Assembly (NCBI RefSeq): GCF_000518245.1
Contig: NZ_JADF01000008.1
Coordinates: forward strand, 88,033 to 152,032
DNA from: Brachyspira alvinipulli ATCC 51933
GTDB lineage: Bacteria > Spirochaetota > Brachyspiria > Brachyspirales > Brachyspiraceae
DNA length: 64,000 bases
Direction: 5' to 3'
Part shown: positions 48,782-58,388 of the stretch, piece by piece
Numbering within the stretch: the first letter of the stretch is position 1
How the letters are laid out: each line of letters begins with the position of its first letter
Notes under the pieces: model-generated
What the model saw: only the letters and a program-made list of their open reading frames with translations
Databases searched by the model: none
What the model was told of the DNA's origin: nothing
Translations under genes and position numbers: made by a program

Positions 48782-49933
48782 TTAATTGCCCCAAACATCT
48801 GGTTCAAACTCTTTATTAACTCTATTATAATCTACAATATCAACTCCATTATAATAGAATTTCAAAATCTCTTTATAATCTTTTTTAACCTGAGCCATAC
48901 CATAAGCACCCCATTGGCACATACCTACACCATGTCCGCTTCCTTTACCAGTAATTATAATACCATTATCAACTTTTTTAATAGTGAAATTAAGTGAAGG
49001 TACTAATCTAGGAGAAAGTGTACTTCTAAAATCTCTTGATGTAATATCGCTATTATCTATTTTAATATTTGTAGCTTTACCTGATTTAGGGTCAGTACTT
49101 ATTCCTATAGATGATTTCTCAGTTGCATGTACAGAGTAGTTTGCCAAATCATTATTAAGTTCATTATAGCTTAAAGCATTTGTCCAAGGTTTAATTTGAG
49201 CATTACAATATGGACAAGATACTCCTTCCAAATATGGAACAGAAACACCAAATACATTTTGAGCACTATCTGTATGTCCGCCGCATAAAGCACTAAAGTA
49301 TGTAGCTATAACTTTACCTTTATAAACAGCTATTTCATATCTTGTTCTGTCAACTGCCTGTTCAACAGCCCAATTCATTTTTTCTTTACCATTATAAACT
49401 TGATATTTTGTAGTATTATCAACATCAAAAGGAAGTTTATTAGCATTTTTTAATACGTGGAACATAGCATAAGTTCTAGCAGCTACTGCCTGAGCTTTTA
49501 AAGCTTCCATAGGCCAATCTGGAGACATCTCATGAGGCAATACACCTTTTACATAGTCTTCGATATTAATCTCATTAACTACTATCATAGTATCATTATA
49601 TGGAATGAACATTAAAGAACCATAATATTCAACTCCATTCAAAGTGAATCCATCCTCTGTTTCAAATACTATACCCTCTTTATAAACTCCAACATCATTA
49701 ACTTTTAATCCTAATCTGTTTTCAACAACCATAACTTTTTCATTAGTGAGACCGGAAATAATTTCACTTTCATACTTATAGTTGTAAGCTTTATAAGGAC
49801 CTTTAATATTAATAGTATATGGTGCCTTTACATCGGTTAATTGTACTCTAATTATATTTTGATTTGCAAATGCATTTATACTATTTACTACCAACAATGC
49901 TAGCAATAAAAATAAATACTTTTTGACTCCCAT
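48782..49933 (-). CDS. SpoIID/LytB-domain protein
   Basis: 383 residues from ATG at 49933, chosen because GGAGG lies ten bases upstream and the protein then starts with a clear signal peptide (MGVKKYLFLLLALLVVNSIN). A longer reading frame to 50044 would overlap the YidC-sulfatase gene and hide the signal. The SpoIID domain has EDYVKGVLPHEMSPDWPMEA (catalytic Glu), ALKAQAVAARTYAM, and GHGVGMCQWGAYGMA. SpoIID cleaves glycan strands lacking peptide stems in sporulating bacteria; non-sporulating relatives act in wall turnover. Downstream of the first YidC-sulfatase gene with 71 bases between. Confidence 0.87.
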   Translation of the reverse strand: MGVKKYLFLLLALLVVNSINAFANQNIIRVQLTDVKAPYTINIKGPYKAYNYKYESEIISGLTNEKVMVVENRLGLKVNDVGVYKEGIVFETEDGFTLNGVEYYGSLMFIPYNDTMIVVNEINIEDYVKGVLPHEMSPDWPMEALKAQAVAARTYAMFHVLKNANKLPFDVDNTTKYQVYNGKEKMNWAVEQAVDRTRYEIAVYKGKVIATYFSALCGGHTDSAQNVFGVSVPYLEGVSCPYCNAQIKPWTNALSYNELNNDLANYSVHATEKSSIGISTDPKSGKATNIKIDNSDITSRDFRSTLSPRLVPSLNFTIKKVDNGIIITGKGSGHGVGMCQWGAYGMAQVKKDYKEILKFYYNGVDIVDYNRVNKEFEPDVWGN

Positions 49934-50004
49934 AATTATAATGCCTCCTTGCAATATATAAACTTGTTCGTCAAAATTATCGGTAGTTAAAACAATTACT
50001 TTAT

Positions 50005-52986
50005 TTATTTTAATTCTATTTCTTTTGATTCTTTGGTTTTCCAATCTATTTCAAATTTTTTCCAATTGTTTATATCAAATATATTATCTTTAACATAATA
50101 GTAATTATTAAAATTAAATGAATTACTTAATTGTCTATCAACTTGCCAAGAATCTATGCTAACTATATTGACTCCATTATTTTTAATTATTTTATCATTA
50201 AATGTATTTGAAGCATCTTTTATATGTTTAATTGATAAATAAGGTGTATCTGCTATAGTCATAAAGTTAGTATCAATTTTGATATTTCCATTACTATTAA
50301 AGTCTTTAAGCATTAGTAAAGCATTAATACTGGTTACAAAAGATAAATTATTAGAATTAAAATAACGATTGTTTACAAATGCTCCATGATCTGAAACAAC
50401 TATTATTTTTGTATTATCATAAACATTATTATCTTTTAAATATCTTATAATTTTTATTAAAGAATTAATAGCAGCAACATTAGCATAAAAGAATCTAGTA
50501 CTCATTTCATTCCCATATATTTCTAAATCTTTAATATCAACATCTTCAAGAATTGTATGAGGTAAAAAATCTTTAGCAAAATAATATGGTTCATGTGTAG
50601 TTAGATTATATATCATGTTATAATAATTGCCGTTTTCTCTAATATTCATCAAAGAATATATAGAATCTAAAATACTATAATATCTTATACTTGAATTAAA
50701 TCTCATAAAAGATGAACTTGTTAAAAACCATCCTGTATTAGCATAAAAATCATATCTTAGATTAATAGGCATCATTCTAAATAAAGAGAATCTTATAGCT
50801 TTATTTTTTTGATCTGTTTCCACCGTTTTTTCAAAATTATAATTTGTTCCTCCAAAATAAATATTTAAACCATAATTTTGAATAGAATCTGATAGATAAG
50901 CATGAATATTAGTATATTTTTCAAATATACTTAAATCTGGAGTATCTGAAAAATTAGCATAAGCAGGATCCAATAAAATAGATTCATATCCATATTTGTT
51001 TAATAATAATGGTACAGTAAGTAAAGCTTCATTTTGTTTTTCTTTTAAAAGATATTTTCCATTTGTACTTAATTCATAAGGAAGATAATCATATCCACCA
51101 TATAAAGATGCTGAAGTTATAGTTGATTGGCTAAAAGAAACTGTGTTAGGATATATTGTAAATCCGTCTAATTCTTTTTTATACTCTGTAAATCTTTCAA
51201 AAGCATCCATCCAATATGATGGTATTGCTTTATCTAAAAACAAAACTATTATATTATTACCTGTCTTTGATAAATTAAATATTTTAATATTTGATAATTG
51301 TTTTGAATTTTTTTTAATATCTTTAAGTTTAATATGAGAGTTATATATATTTGAGATATTTAATAATGAAATTATAAGTAATACAGCCAATACAATACAA
51401 TTTATATTAATAAGAAATATACTTTTATTAAATCTTAAAATAAAAATTAAAACTAAACTAAATATAATTGTCAATGAAAAATTTAAGAATAACTCTTTAA
51501 AAGAAAATTTTAATAAATCTGCATTATCAAACAAAAATTCATTAGTTATATTAATATAATTTCCAGTCATTATAAAAGTATTTATAATAACAAATATTGT
51601 AAAAAACAATGCTATTAATGTTAAATAATTTTTAATTTTTTCTGAAAATAAAATATAAATAAAAATAGGATAAAATAAAAACAATCCAACACTCATAGAA
51701 AAATTATTTATAATCAAATAAAAAGGTGATGAAAATTCTTGTGGAGAATCTGATATAATTGATGATAATATAAAAAGTCCTGATAGTACAGTAATAGCTA
51801 AACAAGAAGATATCATTAATTTATATCTATTCTTTTCAAAAGATTCTTTTAAATAAATTTTATTAAATATAAATTTATATATATATGGAATATTAACCAT
51901 TATAGCTATAAACATTAAAAATAAATATATATTAATTGAGTAATTCCTAAGAGAAAGCTTATAATATATAATAATATCATCTCTTATATTATCTACTTTA
52001 TCCTTTAAACTTAAAGTAGATGTTATTGTGCTATCTCCAAAATATTCAATATTAATTATATTATCATCTATTTTATTTTTATTTCCTACAAAAGAAAAAA
52101 TATCACTAGTAATAAAAATCTTACTATAATATTTTACTTTAGCACTATAAAAATATCCATTCCTATCATTTATAAATTCAAAATCTGATAGATATCCTTT
52201 TCTTTCTATACCAGATAAAGAAATTAATAATATGAATAAAACTGAAACAATAATGAAAAATATATTATAACTTTTTAATAGTTTATATTTATTAACTACA
52301 AATACATTATAAAGTTTATATTCTATAACAATATTTTTAATTAATGAAAATAAGCAATTAATAGTCCAATAAAATAAAAGTCCAGATGGAGAATTATATA
52401 GTAATATCAAAAATATAAATGATACTATGTATAATGGCAAACTCTCTTTAAATTTTAATTTTTTTGCATAAACAAATCCAGCAAGCAAACTAAATAAAGT
52501 CATTAAAAACGGCAATAAATTTATACTAATATTTCCAATATGAATTAAAGCATCTGGTTTTGATAGATCTTTAATAAATAAAAAATTAATTCCATTTAAT
52601 GATGATAAACTATGAATAAAATTATATGCAGCAATAAAAAAAGGTATCTGTATTAAAAGCCCTAAAGTACCTCTAAAAGCATATATTGTTTTATAACCAT
52701 TAATTCTCTGACAAGTTCTAATTAATAAATATCTTTGATCGCCTTTATATACAGATTTGATATTATCTATCATAGGTTTCATCTTATCTTGAATAGCTCT
52801 TTCTTTAGCCTGCCAAGATTCAGCTATATTATATAATGGAAGAGATAAAAAATTTATACATAAACTGAGTAAAAATAAACTTACACCATAACTAGACTGA
52901 AATACACTATTAAATAAATAGAATAATATTTCTATTATAAATTCTATAGGATATATTAAAATATTATAGAGGATATCAAAAAACAT
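50005..52986 (-). CDS. YidC/Oxa1-like and sulfatase (LtaS-like) fusion protein, paralog 1
   Basis: 993 residues from the second of two ATG codons (52986), matching the paralog at 63891. Residues 1-225 resemble the YidC core: IQDKMKPMIDNIKSVYKGDQ, then RGTLGLLIQIPFFIAAYNFI. A middle region (about 240-560) adds membrane segments with an extracytoplasmic insert. Residues about 577-960 form an alkaline-phosphatase/sulfatase-fold domain: NNIIVLFLDK, a Ser/Thr-rich nucleophile-type stretch (SFSQSTITSASLYGGYDY), NLTTHEPYYF and metal-site VVSDHGAF. I infer a membrane phosphotransferase for a surface polymer. A repeat-bearing leader ORF precedes it and ends in TGATG. Confidence 0.75.
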   Translation of the reverse strand: MFFDILYNILIYPIEFIIEILFYLFNSVFQSSYGVSLFLLSLCINFLSLPLYNIAESWQAKERAIQDKMKPMIDNIKSVYKGDQRYLLIRTCQRINGYKTIYAFRGTLGLLIQIPFFIAAYNFIHSLSSLNGINFLFIKDLSKPDALIHIGNISINLLPFLMTLFSLLAGFVYAKKLKFKESLPLYIVSFIFLILLYNSPSGLLFYWTINCLFSLIKNIVIEYKLYNVFVVNKYKLLKSYNIFFIIVSVLFILLISLSGIERKGYLSDFEFINDRNGYFYSAKVKYYSKIFITSDIFSFVGNKNKIDDNIINIEYFGDSTITSTLSLKDKVDNIRDDIIIYYKLSLRNYSINIYLFLMFIAIMVNIPYIYKFIFNKIYLKESFEKNRYKLMISSCLAITVLSGLFILSSIISDSPQEFSSPFYLIINNFSMSVGLFLFYPIFIYILFSEKIKNYLTLIALFFTIFVIINTFIMTGNYINITNEFLFDNADLLKFSFKELFLNFSLTIIFSLVLIFILRFNKSIFLININCIVLAVLLIISLLNISNIYNSHIKLKDIKKNSKQLSNIKIFNLSKTGNNIIVLFLDKAIPSYWMDAFERFTEYKKELDGFTIYPNTVSFSQSTITSASLYGGYDYLPYELSTNGKYLLKEKQNEALLTVPLLLNKYGYESILLDPAYANFSDTPDLSIFEKYTNIHAYLSDSIQNYGLNIYFGGTNYNFEKTVETDQKNKAIRFSLFRMMPINLRYDFYANTGWFLTSSSFMRFNSSIRYYSILDSIYSLMNIRENGNYYNMIYNLTTHEPYYFAKDFLPHTILEDVDIKDLEIYGNEMSTRFFYANVAAINSLIKIIRYLKDNNVYDNTKIIVVSDHGAFVNNRYFNSNNLSFVTSINALLMLKDFNSNGNIKIDTNFMTIADTPYLSIKHIKDASNTFNDKIIKNNGVNIVSIDSWQVDRQLSNSFNFNNYYYVKDNIFDINNWKKFEIDWKTKESKEIELK

Positions 52987-53150
52987 CATAATACTCCCAA
53001 GAAATTAGATTCTTTAAGTTTATGATTTTTTTGATAAACAAATGATATGTTTTTTCTATATAGTAAAATATAAAAGTTATGGACTGTTGACTGTTGACTG
53101 TTGACTGTTGACTGTTGACTGTTGACTGTTGACTGTTGACTGTTGACCAT
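52986..53150 (-). CDS. Repeat-encoded leader peptide upstream of YidC-sulfatase 1 (coupled phase)
   Basis: AGGAG lies five bases before ATG (53150-53148). GTC follows, then nine AACAGTC units read as repeated N-S-Q-Q-S-T-V, and the frame continues without a stop for 31 more codons (HNFYILLYRKN... ESNFLGVL) to TGA at 52988-52986, overlapping the next start as ATGATG/TGATG. Total 54 residues. With ten units the frame stops at once after the array; with eight it runs about five codons into the downstream gene out of frame. So nine units is the phase in which leader and gene are coupled. Translation and coupling are inferred. Confidence 0.6.
   Translation of the reverse strand: MVNSQQSTVNSQQSTVNSQQSTVHNFYILLYRKNISFVYQKNHKLKESNFLGVL
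53082..53147. repeat. Heptanucleotide tandem repeat (GACTGTT)9
   Basis: Nine perfect copies (53082-53144) plus three bases. On the plus strand the unit contains TGA in all phases; the minus-strand reading AACAGTC is stop-free, matching the minus-strand leader. Confidence 0.97.
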
Positions 53151-53280
53151 ATATTCTCCTACATTAAGTGTATTATATATTATAAAAATGTCAATAAAAT
53201 AATTTTTAGTTTTAAATTTCTAAAATACTGATATAAACTAAAAATATTGATTTATCTTATGAGATATAATATTTTCATAA

Positions 53281-53308
53281 TTGACAAAAATAAAATTACA
53301 TATATACT
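53281..53308 (+). promoter_or_regulatory. Promoter of the MFS transporter and its leader
   Basis: TTGACA (53281-53286), 16-base spacer, TATACT (53303-53308), 26 bases before the leader ATG at 53335. Confidence 0.7.
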
Positions 53309-53334
53309 TATTTTTAAATTAATTGAGAGTATTT

Positions 53335-53400
53335 ATGCCTAGCACCACAAATTATTATGCTAAGAGAACTATATTAAATTTTATGGGTAAATTACATTGA
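53335..53400 (+). CDS. Short leader ORF overlapping the MFS start
   Basis: ATG at 53335 preceded by GAGAGT, 21 codons (MPSTTNYYAKRTILNFMGKL then H), TGA at 53398-53400. The stop overlaps the TTG start of the MFS gene (TTGA), a classic stop/start overlap. It suggests the weak TTG start is used by ribosomes finishing the leader. No repeats in it. Translation is inferred. Confidence 0.5.
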   Translation: MPSTTNYYAKRTILNFMGKLH

Positions 53401-54662
53401 AAAAATTTAATTTTAAAAAATGGATAACATTTTCTATATTAGTACTAGGTGCTGGTACATTTACTAAAACTGCTTATTTAAAAGATGCCTTTTACATTCC
53501 AATGCAAGAATATATGAATGTAACACATACCCAAATAGGTCTTGCAATGTCTGTATATGGTTTAGTACAAGCCTTTGGAAATTCATTATCAATTTATATA
53601 TCGGATAGATTTTCAAAAAAAATTTTAGTACCATTTGGACTTTTAGGTGTAGCAATAACAGGCTTTTATCTTACAACATTTCCAAACTATTTAGGAATAC
53701 TAATATCTTGGGGACTTTTTTCTTTATTTGCTGAAGTCATATCTTGGCCTGTAATCCTAAAATCTATTAGATTATTAGGAAGAGATAATGAGCAAGGAAG
53801 ATTATTTAGCTTTTTAGAACTTGGAAGAGGAATAGTAGATGTTTCTGTGGCTTTTATAGGACTCAGAATATTTATATTTCTAGGTTCAAATGCATTGGCA
53901 TTAAGAAGTACTATAATGTTTTTTTCAATAACAGTTATGATAGCTGGTATTGTTTCATATTTCCTATTAGAAAATGATACAATAAAACTTGAAGATGAAC
54001 ATGGTAATAAAATATCTAAAGATAGAGCCGTATTCAATGGCATTATAAAAGCATTAAAAAGCAAAGAAATATGGCTCGCTTCTTTAACTATATTCTCTGT
54101 ATATTCTGTATATTGTGGTATAACATACTTTATACCATTTTTAAAAGATATATATGGAGTACCAGTAGAATTATTAGGTTATTATGGAATAATAAATCAA
54201 TATGGATTAAAAATAATAGGAAGTCCTCTTGGAGGTATATGTTCTGATAAACTTTTTAAATCTCCAACTAAATATATAAGATTGGCATTTATACTATCTG
54301 CAATTACAATAATAATTTTTATTTTACTTCCTCATGAATATATGAATAAATACTTCTATGTAGGTATGATATTAACATTAAGTTATGGAATAATAATATT
54401 TTCAATGAGAGCTATATATTTTGCTCCAATAAATGAAATAAATGTACCAAAAGAAATAACAGGTACAGCCATGTCAATTGCATGTATGATAGGATATTTC
54501 CCAAGAAGTTTCATATATACTTTATATGGATATATACTAGATAAGAATCAGGGTATGAGAGGATATACTCTTATATTCGTAATAATGGCATGCTTTTCTA
54601 TACTTGGAATAATAATATCAAATATTTTATTAAGACAAATAAAAAGAAATAATATGAATTAA
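53397..54662 (+). CDS. Major facilitator superfamily transporter
   Basis: 421 residues with about twelve membrane segments, starting at TTG (53397) that overlaps the stop of a short leader ORF; there is no in-frame ATG nearby. The inter-helix loop YISDRFSKKILVPFGLLG matches the MFS loop 2-3 signature, and a charged central loop (LENDTIKLEDEHGNKISKDR) splits the halves. Weak resemblance to glycerol-3-phosphate or nitrate-type antiporters is not enough to name a substrate. It converges on the AEP cluster and overlaps its last gene by four bases, so a link with phosphonate export or precursor import is possible but unproven. Confidence 0.82.
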   Translation: MKKFNFKKWITFSILVLGAGTFTKTAYLKDAFYIPMQEYMNVTHTQIGLAMSVYGLVQAFGNSLSIYISDRFSKKILVPFGLLGVAITGFYLTTFPNYLGILISWGLFSLFAEVISWPVILKSIRLLGRDNEQGRLFSFLELGRGIVDVSVAFIGLRIFIFLGSNALALRSTIMFFSITVMIAGIVSYFLLENDTIKLEDEHGNKISKDRAVFNGIIKALKSKEIWLASLTIFSVYSVYCGITYFIPFLKDIYGVPVELLGYYGIINQYGLKIIGSPLGGICSDKLFKSPTKYIRLAFILSAITIIIFILLPHEYMNKYFYVGMILTLSYGIIIFSMRAIYFAPINEINVPKEITGTAMSIACMIGYFPRSFIYTLYGYILDKNQGMRGYTLIFVIMACFSILGIIISNILLRQIKRNNMN

Positions 54663-55393
54663 TATTTTAATACTTCTTCTATTTTTTCTAATAAATCACT
54701 ATCATTATCACATAATTTAATTATGTCTTCTTTAGTCATTATACCTTCCAATATAGCATCTTTGGCAGAATCTATTTCTACTATTATATTAGGAATTTTA
54801 GTTAAATATAAAGGATAATCATCTATCAAACTATAAACTATATCCTCCCAAAATTCTTCATCTTTAGCAAATGGCAATTTTTCTGATACGGCTTTAGCCA
54901 TATCTCCAACTAAATACATCATTCCTGTATCACCATATCCAGAAGTAGATTTTCTCAATATTTTTATAACTCTATCATCTGAATCTCTTGATAAATATCC
55001 GTCCTCCTCACCCTTTACAATTTGTTTTGACACTATCTGTGATACATTAGGTTTTATATATGGAAAAACATTTTCTCTTATATAAATATCTCCATTAATA
55101 ATTAAGGCATCATCAAGTATATCTCTAACCAAATTGAGAGAACTGCTGCTATTCTTTTTATCATATACATCAGATACAACCTTTTTCAAATTATATTTTT
55201 CCACATACATATCAAAAGCTTCATTCATGTATCCCGTAACTATTGTAATATCATGTATATTATTTGAATGAAAAAATTCAATATTTCTTTCAAGAAGTGT
55301 TTTTCCATTTACTTTAAATAAAGGCTTTGGCTCTTTTAAAGTAAATGGATAAAGTCTAGTGCCTTTTCCGGCTGCAAGTATTATTCCTCTCAT
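54659..55393 (-). CDS. pntC: Cytidylyltransferase, probable CMP-AEP synthase (PntC-like)
   Basis: 244 residues of the NTP-transferase fold: nucleotide loop ILAAGKGTRLYPFT (5-18), PKPLFKVNGKTLLERNI, metal-site ALIINGDIYIRE and a C-terminal metal/lysine region VEIDSAKDA. It resembles LicC-type choline-phosphate cytidylyltransferases; its position directly after an AEP transaminase and in a PEP-mutase operon makes 2-aminoethylphosphonate the likely substrate, giving CMP-AEP. The PntC name is from family and context, with LicC-like phosphocholine activity as the alternative. Last gene of the operon. Confidence 0.72.
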   Translation of the reverse strand: MRGIILAAGKGTRLYPFTLKEPKPLFKVNGKTLLERNIEFFHSNNIHDITIVTGYMNEAFDMYVEKYNLKKVVSDVYDKKNSSSSLNLVRDILDDALIINGDIYIRENVFPYIKPNVSQIVSKQIVKGEEDGYLSRDSDDRVIKILRKSTSGYGDTGMMYLVGDMAKAVSEKLPFAKDEEFWEDIVYSLIDDYPLYLTKIPNIIVEIDSAKDAILEGIMTKEDIIKLCDNDSDLLEKIEEVLKY

Positions 55394-55407
55394 AACAAAT
55401 TAATTTC

Positions 55408-56508
55408 CTATATATATTTAATGTTTTTCAAATATTCTTCCAAAACTGCTAAAAAATTAGATATATCATTCTTATCTATAGCTCCAATATTAGCTACCCT
55501 AAAAGTATTATAACTAGATACTTTTCCAGGATAAATTGTAAACCCTCTTTCATATAAATAATCATGCATAGCGTCAAAATTATATTCTTTGCATTCTGGT
55601 TCAAATATAGCTGTTATAATTTTTGACTGACATTCATAATCTAATAAAAGTTTTAAATTTAATTTTTTTAATCCTGATATCAATGTTTCAAAAGATTCTG
55701 TATATCTCTTATTTCTTCCTTCTATAGTTTCTTCTTTTGTTTCTATAATGGCCTGCTTCAATGCATACAATGTCTGTACTGGCGGAGTAAATCTAGTTTG
55801 TTTAGTTTTAATAAAATTAGCGTATTGTGCGTACAAATCTAAATAATAACTTTTTGATTTTATATTTTTTAATTTTTCTAATGAAACTTTATTGCATATT
55901 ATAAAAACAACTCCAGCCATACCTTGAATATTTTTATTAGAACTAGCAATCAAAAAATGTATATTCATTTTTTCCATATCTATAGGTATAGCAGCATAAG
56001 AACTTATAGCATCAACAACAAATTCAATATTATATTTTTTAGCTAATAAACCAATACGTTCTATATCATTTATAAGTCCTGTACCTGTTTCATTATGAAC
56101 CGCACATATATAATCAAATTTATTATTTTTAATAACCTCTTCCAATTTATTATAGTTTATAGGTTTTATTAAATCGCTTTCATAATTATAAAAGTCGGCA
56201 TCGTAAGTAGATAATATTTCTATCATTCTCTTACTATAAGAACCATTATTTATTACTAGAATTTTTTTACCATTGCATATAGATGATAGAACTGCTTCAA
56301 CTCCAGCTGTACCCGACCCCCCAAATAGAACTGTAGTATAATCTTTATTATTAGCCGCAAAGTTAGTAAGCTCTTCTGTAATGAACTCCATAACTTCACC
56401 GAATTCTTTTTCTCTAGGGCAAATATCACTTACAACTTGAGCCATTTTTACTGTGTCTGTAGTAGTGGCTGGACCTGGATTTAATAATATATTTCTTTTT
56501 ATATTCAT
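55408..56508 (-). CDS. phnW: 2-aminoethylphosphonate:pyruvate transaminase
   Basis: 366 residues from ATG at 56508, chosen because GGAG lies nine bases upstream; a TTG five codons earlier is less likely. Class V PLP enzyme with the PhnW-type start LLNPGPATTTDTVK, VLFGGSGTAGVEAVLSS, VVDAISSYAAIP, and lysine in IASSNKNIQGMAGV (about 194). In this operon it would run in the synthetic direction, turning phosphonoacetaldehyde into AEP. It lies between PEP mutase and the cytidylyltransferase with 14-18 base gaps. Confidence 0.87.
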   Translation of the reverse strand: MNIKRNILLNPGPATTTDTVKMAQVVSDICPREKEFGEVMEFITEELTNFAANNKDYTTVLFGGSGTAGVEAVLSSICNGKKILVINNGSYSKRMIEILSTYDADFYNYESDLIKPINYNKLEEVIKNNKFDYICAVHNETGTGLINDIERIGLLAKKYNIEFVVDAISSYAAIPIDMEKMNIHFLIASSNKNIQGMAGVVFIICNKVSLEKLKNIKSKSYYLDLYAQYANFIKTKQTRFTPPVQTLYALKQAIIETKEETIEGRNKRYTESFETLISGLKKLNLKLLLDYECQSKIITAIFEPECKEYNFDAMHDYLYERGFTIYPGKVSSYNTFRVANIGAIDKNDISNFLAVLEEYLKNIKYI

Positions 56509-56526
56509 AATTCTATTCTCCAATAA

Positions 56527-58368
56527 TTATTCTTCTGGTATTAAAGTAAGTATATCTTTTATAGACATACACATATCATCAGCTTCTTTTGCTCTTCTAT
56601 TATAAAGAATAGTTTCTGCTGTTTTTTTCATAGCAGGAAAAGCACTCCTTGTAAGCTGATTAGCATATATAACTATATTAACGCCTATATCGGCAAATTC
56701 ATCTTCAGTAACAGTATTAAAAGTAGTAGGTACAACAACTAAATAACTCTTCTCATTTTTTTCTCTAAATTTAGAACAAAATTCAAATATTTCATCAGGC
56801 TCTTTTCTCCTCGAATGAATCATTATTCCATCAGCACCAGCTTCTGAATAAGCAAATGCTCTTTTTAAAGCATCATCCATTCCCTGTTCTAATATAAGAC
56901 TTTCAATTCTTGCAATTATCATAAAATCTTTTGTTTTAAGTACCTGTTTACCAGCACTAATCTTATTGCAAAAATTTTCTATAGTGTCCTGATGCTGCTC
57001 CACTTCTGTACCAAAAAGAGAATTTTTCTTTAACCCTATCTTATCCTCTATAATAACAGCAGAAACTCCTATACGTTCTAAAGTTTTAACATTGTATACA
57101 AAATGTTCTATAAGTCCGCCTGTGTCAGCATCCAATATTATAGGCTTAGTTGTAACTTCCATTATTTCATCAATAGTTTGAAGCCTCGAAGATAAATCAA
57201 CTAATTCTATATCCGGTTTTCCTCTCGATGTAGAATCACATAAACTAGAAACCCACATTCCATCAAATTGATAGTACTTACCATCTTTTACAACTGTTGT
57301 TTTTTCTGCTATTAATCCTGTTAAACCATTATGAGCTTCTATAATTGAGACAACTGGTTTATAAGAAAGTATTTTTTTTAATCTTCCTCTTCTAACTTCA
57401 GGTATGGATAAATATTCTGCAGATTTAAACTCTAAAACACTAAATTCTCTATCTGTTGAAAAAGGATATTCTATCAATTTACCGCCAATCTTTTTTAAAG
57501 TTTTTAATGTATCTTCTCTAATATATTTTAAGCTATCATATCTCCACTCATCACCATGAACTACATAATCCGGCTTTATTTTTATTAAATTATCAGTATA
57601 GCTTAAAGTTTTCTGCTCTATAGTTTCATCAACATATTTTATATTCTTTATAATCTCATATCTATGCACATAATCAAGTACAGGATATCTCTTAAAACTT
57701 GCAACTGCCTGATCGCTCATTACACCAACTATAACTTTTCCTAATTCCTTTGCTCTTTTTAATATTCTTATATGTCCGCCATGTATTATATCTGTACTGA
57801 ACGCTAAATAAACTATCTTTTCATCTTTAAAATAATTATTTATATATTCTTTCTTTTTTGCATCACCATCAAATATCAAACAAATTTCATTACTGTTATC
57901 TATTAATTTTATATCATATGATTCAAATATTTTATCTAAATTATTTATATTTTGAAGTTTATTAATTTTTACTATAGGGAAATAATTAAATAATTTTTCC
58001 AACACATTTTTATCAACACTTTTTAATATATTATTATCATCTATAGTTATACCTGAAAAAGACTCATAAGTGTTTATCACTGATGAATTACTATTTAATT
58101 CTAATATATCATTTAAAATAGCCTCTGAAAATACACTATCCCCATTTATTATTATAACATCATCTTCTAAATTTTTATTAAAATCATTTATTATAGTATA
58201 ATTAAAATCATAATCTTTTTTATATTTTTCTATATTGTCAGTATTATATAAAAAATATAAATCTTTAATTCCAAACTTGGTTAATAATCTTAATTGTCTG
58301 CTTAATAAATCTTCGTCATTATTAATTATAAAAGAATAGAAATTAGATTTTAAAATAAGAGCCTTCAT
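56527..58368 (-). CDS. pepM: PEP mutase with two N-terminal nucleotidyltransferase-like domains
   Basis: 613 residues. Residues about 1-165 look like a sugar/choline nucleotidyltransferase without the glycine-rich loop (DDVIIINGDSVFS is kept). Residues about 185-310 are a HxGH-type cytidylyltransferase: LAFSTDIIHGGHIRILKRA, HGGH at 196-199. Residues about 325-613 are PEP mutase: LDADTGG (413-418) and the diagnostic EDK-x5-NS as EDKIGLKKNS (441-450). PEP mutase turns phosphoenolpyruvate into phosphonopyruvate, the committed step to C-P compounds. First-domain decay is inferred. Fusions of cytidylyltransferase to PEP mutase are known. Confidence 0.9.
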   Translation of the reverse strand: MKALILKSNFYSFIINNDEDLLSRQLRLLTKFGIKDLYFLYNTDNIEKYKKDYDFNYTIINDFNKNLEDDVIIINGDSVFSEAILNDILELNSNSSVINTYESFSGITIDDNNILKSVDKNVLEKLFNYFPIVKINKLQNINNLDKIFESYDIKLIDNSNEICLIFDGDAKKKEYINNYFKDEKIVYLAFSTDIIHGGHIRILKRAKELGKVIVGVMSDQAVASFKRYPVLDYVHRYEIIKNIKYVDETIEQKTLSYTDNLIKIKPDYVVHGDEWRYDSLKYIREDTLKTLKKIGGKLIEYPFSTDREFSVLEFKSAEYLSIPEVRRGRLKKILSYKPVVSIIEAHNGLTGLIAEKTTVVKDGKYYQFDGMWVSSLCDSTSRGKPDIELVDLSSRLQTIDEIMEVTTKPIILDADTGGLIEHFVYNVKTLERIGVSAVIIEDKIGLKKNSLFGTEVEQHQDTIENFCNKISAGKQVLKTKDFMIIARIESLILEQGMDDALKRAFAYSEAGADGIMIHSRRKEPDEIFEFCSKFREKNEKSYLVVVPTTFNTVTEDEFADIGVNIVIYANQLTRSAFPAMKKTAETILYNRRAKEADDMCMSIKDILTLIPEE

Positions 58369-58388
58369 AAATTTATCCTATATACAAA

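Larger units (their letters stand above)
52990..53396. other. Divergent region with two leader ORFs
   Basis: 407 bases between YidC-sulfatase 1 and the MFS gene. It holds the minus-strand heptamer leader (52986-53150) with -10-like TATAAT boxes just upstream of it, and the plus-strand promoter (53281-53308) and 21-codon leader (53335-53400) of the MFS gene. Confidence 0.7.

Noticed and set aside
53082..53147. Array as a set of -35 boxes (TTGACT) for a plus-strand promoter
   Set aside because: No -10 box lies at a suitable distance after the last unit, while a separate good promoter for the MFS gene lies further on.
54659..55393. LicC phosphocholine pathway
   Set aside because: No choline kinase or LicD-like transferase is nearby, while the AEP genes are adjacent; kept as an alternative only.
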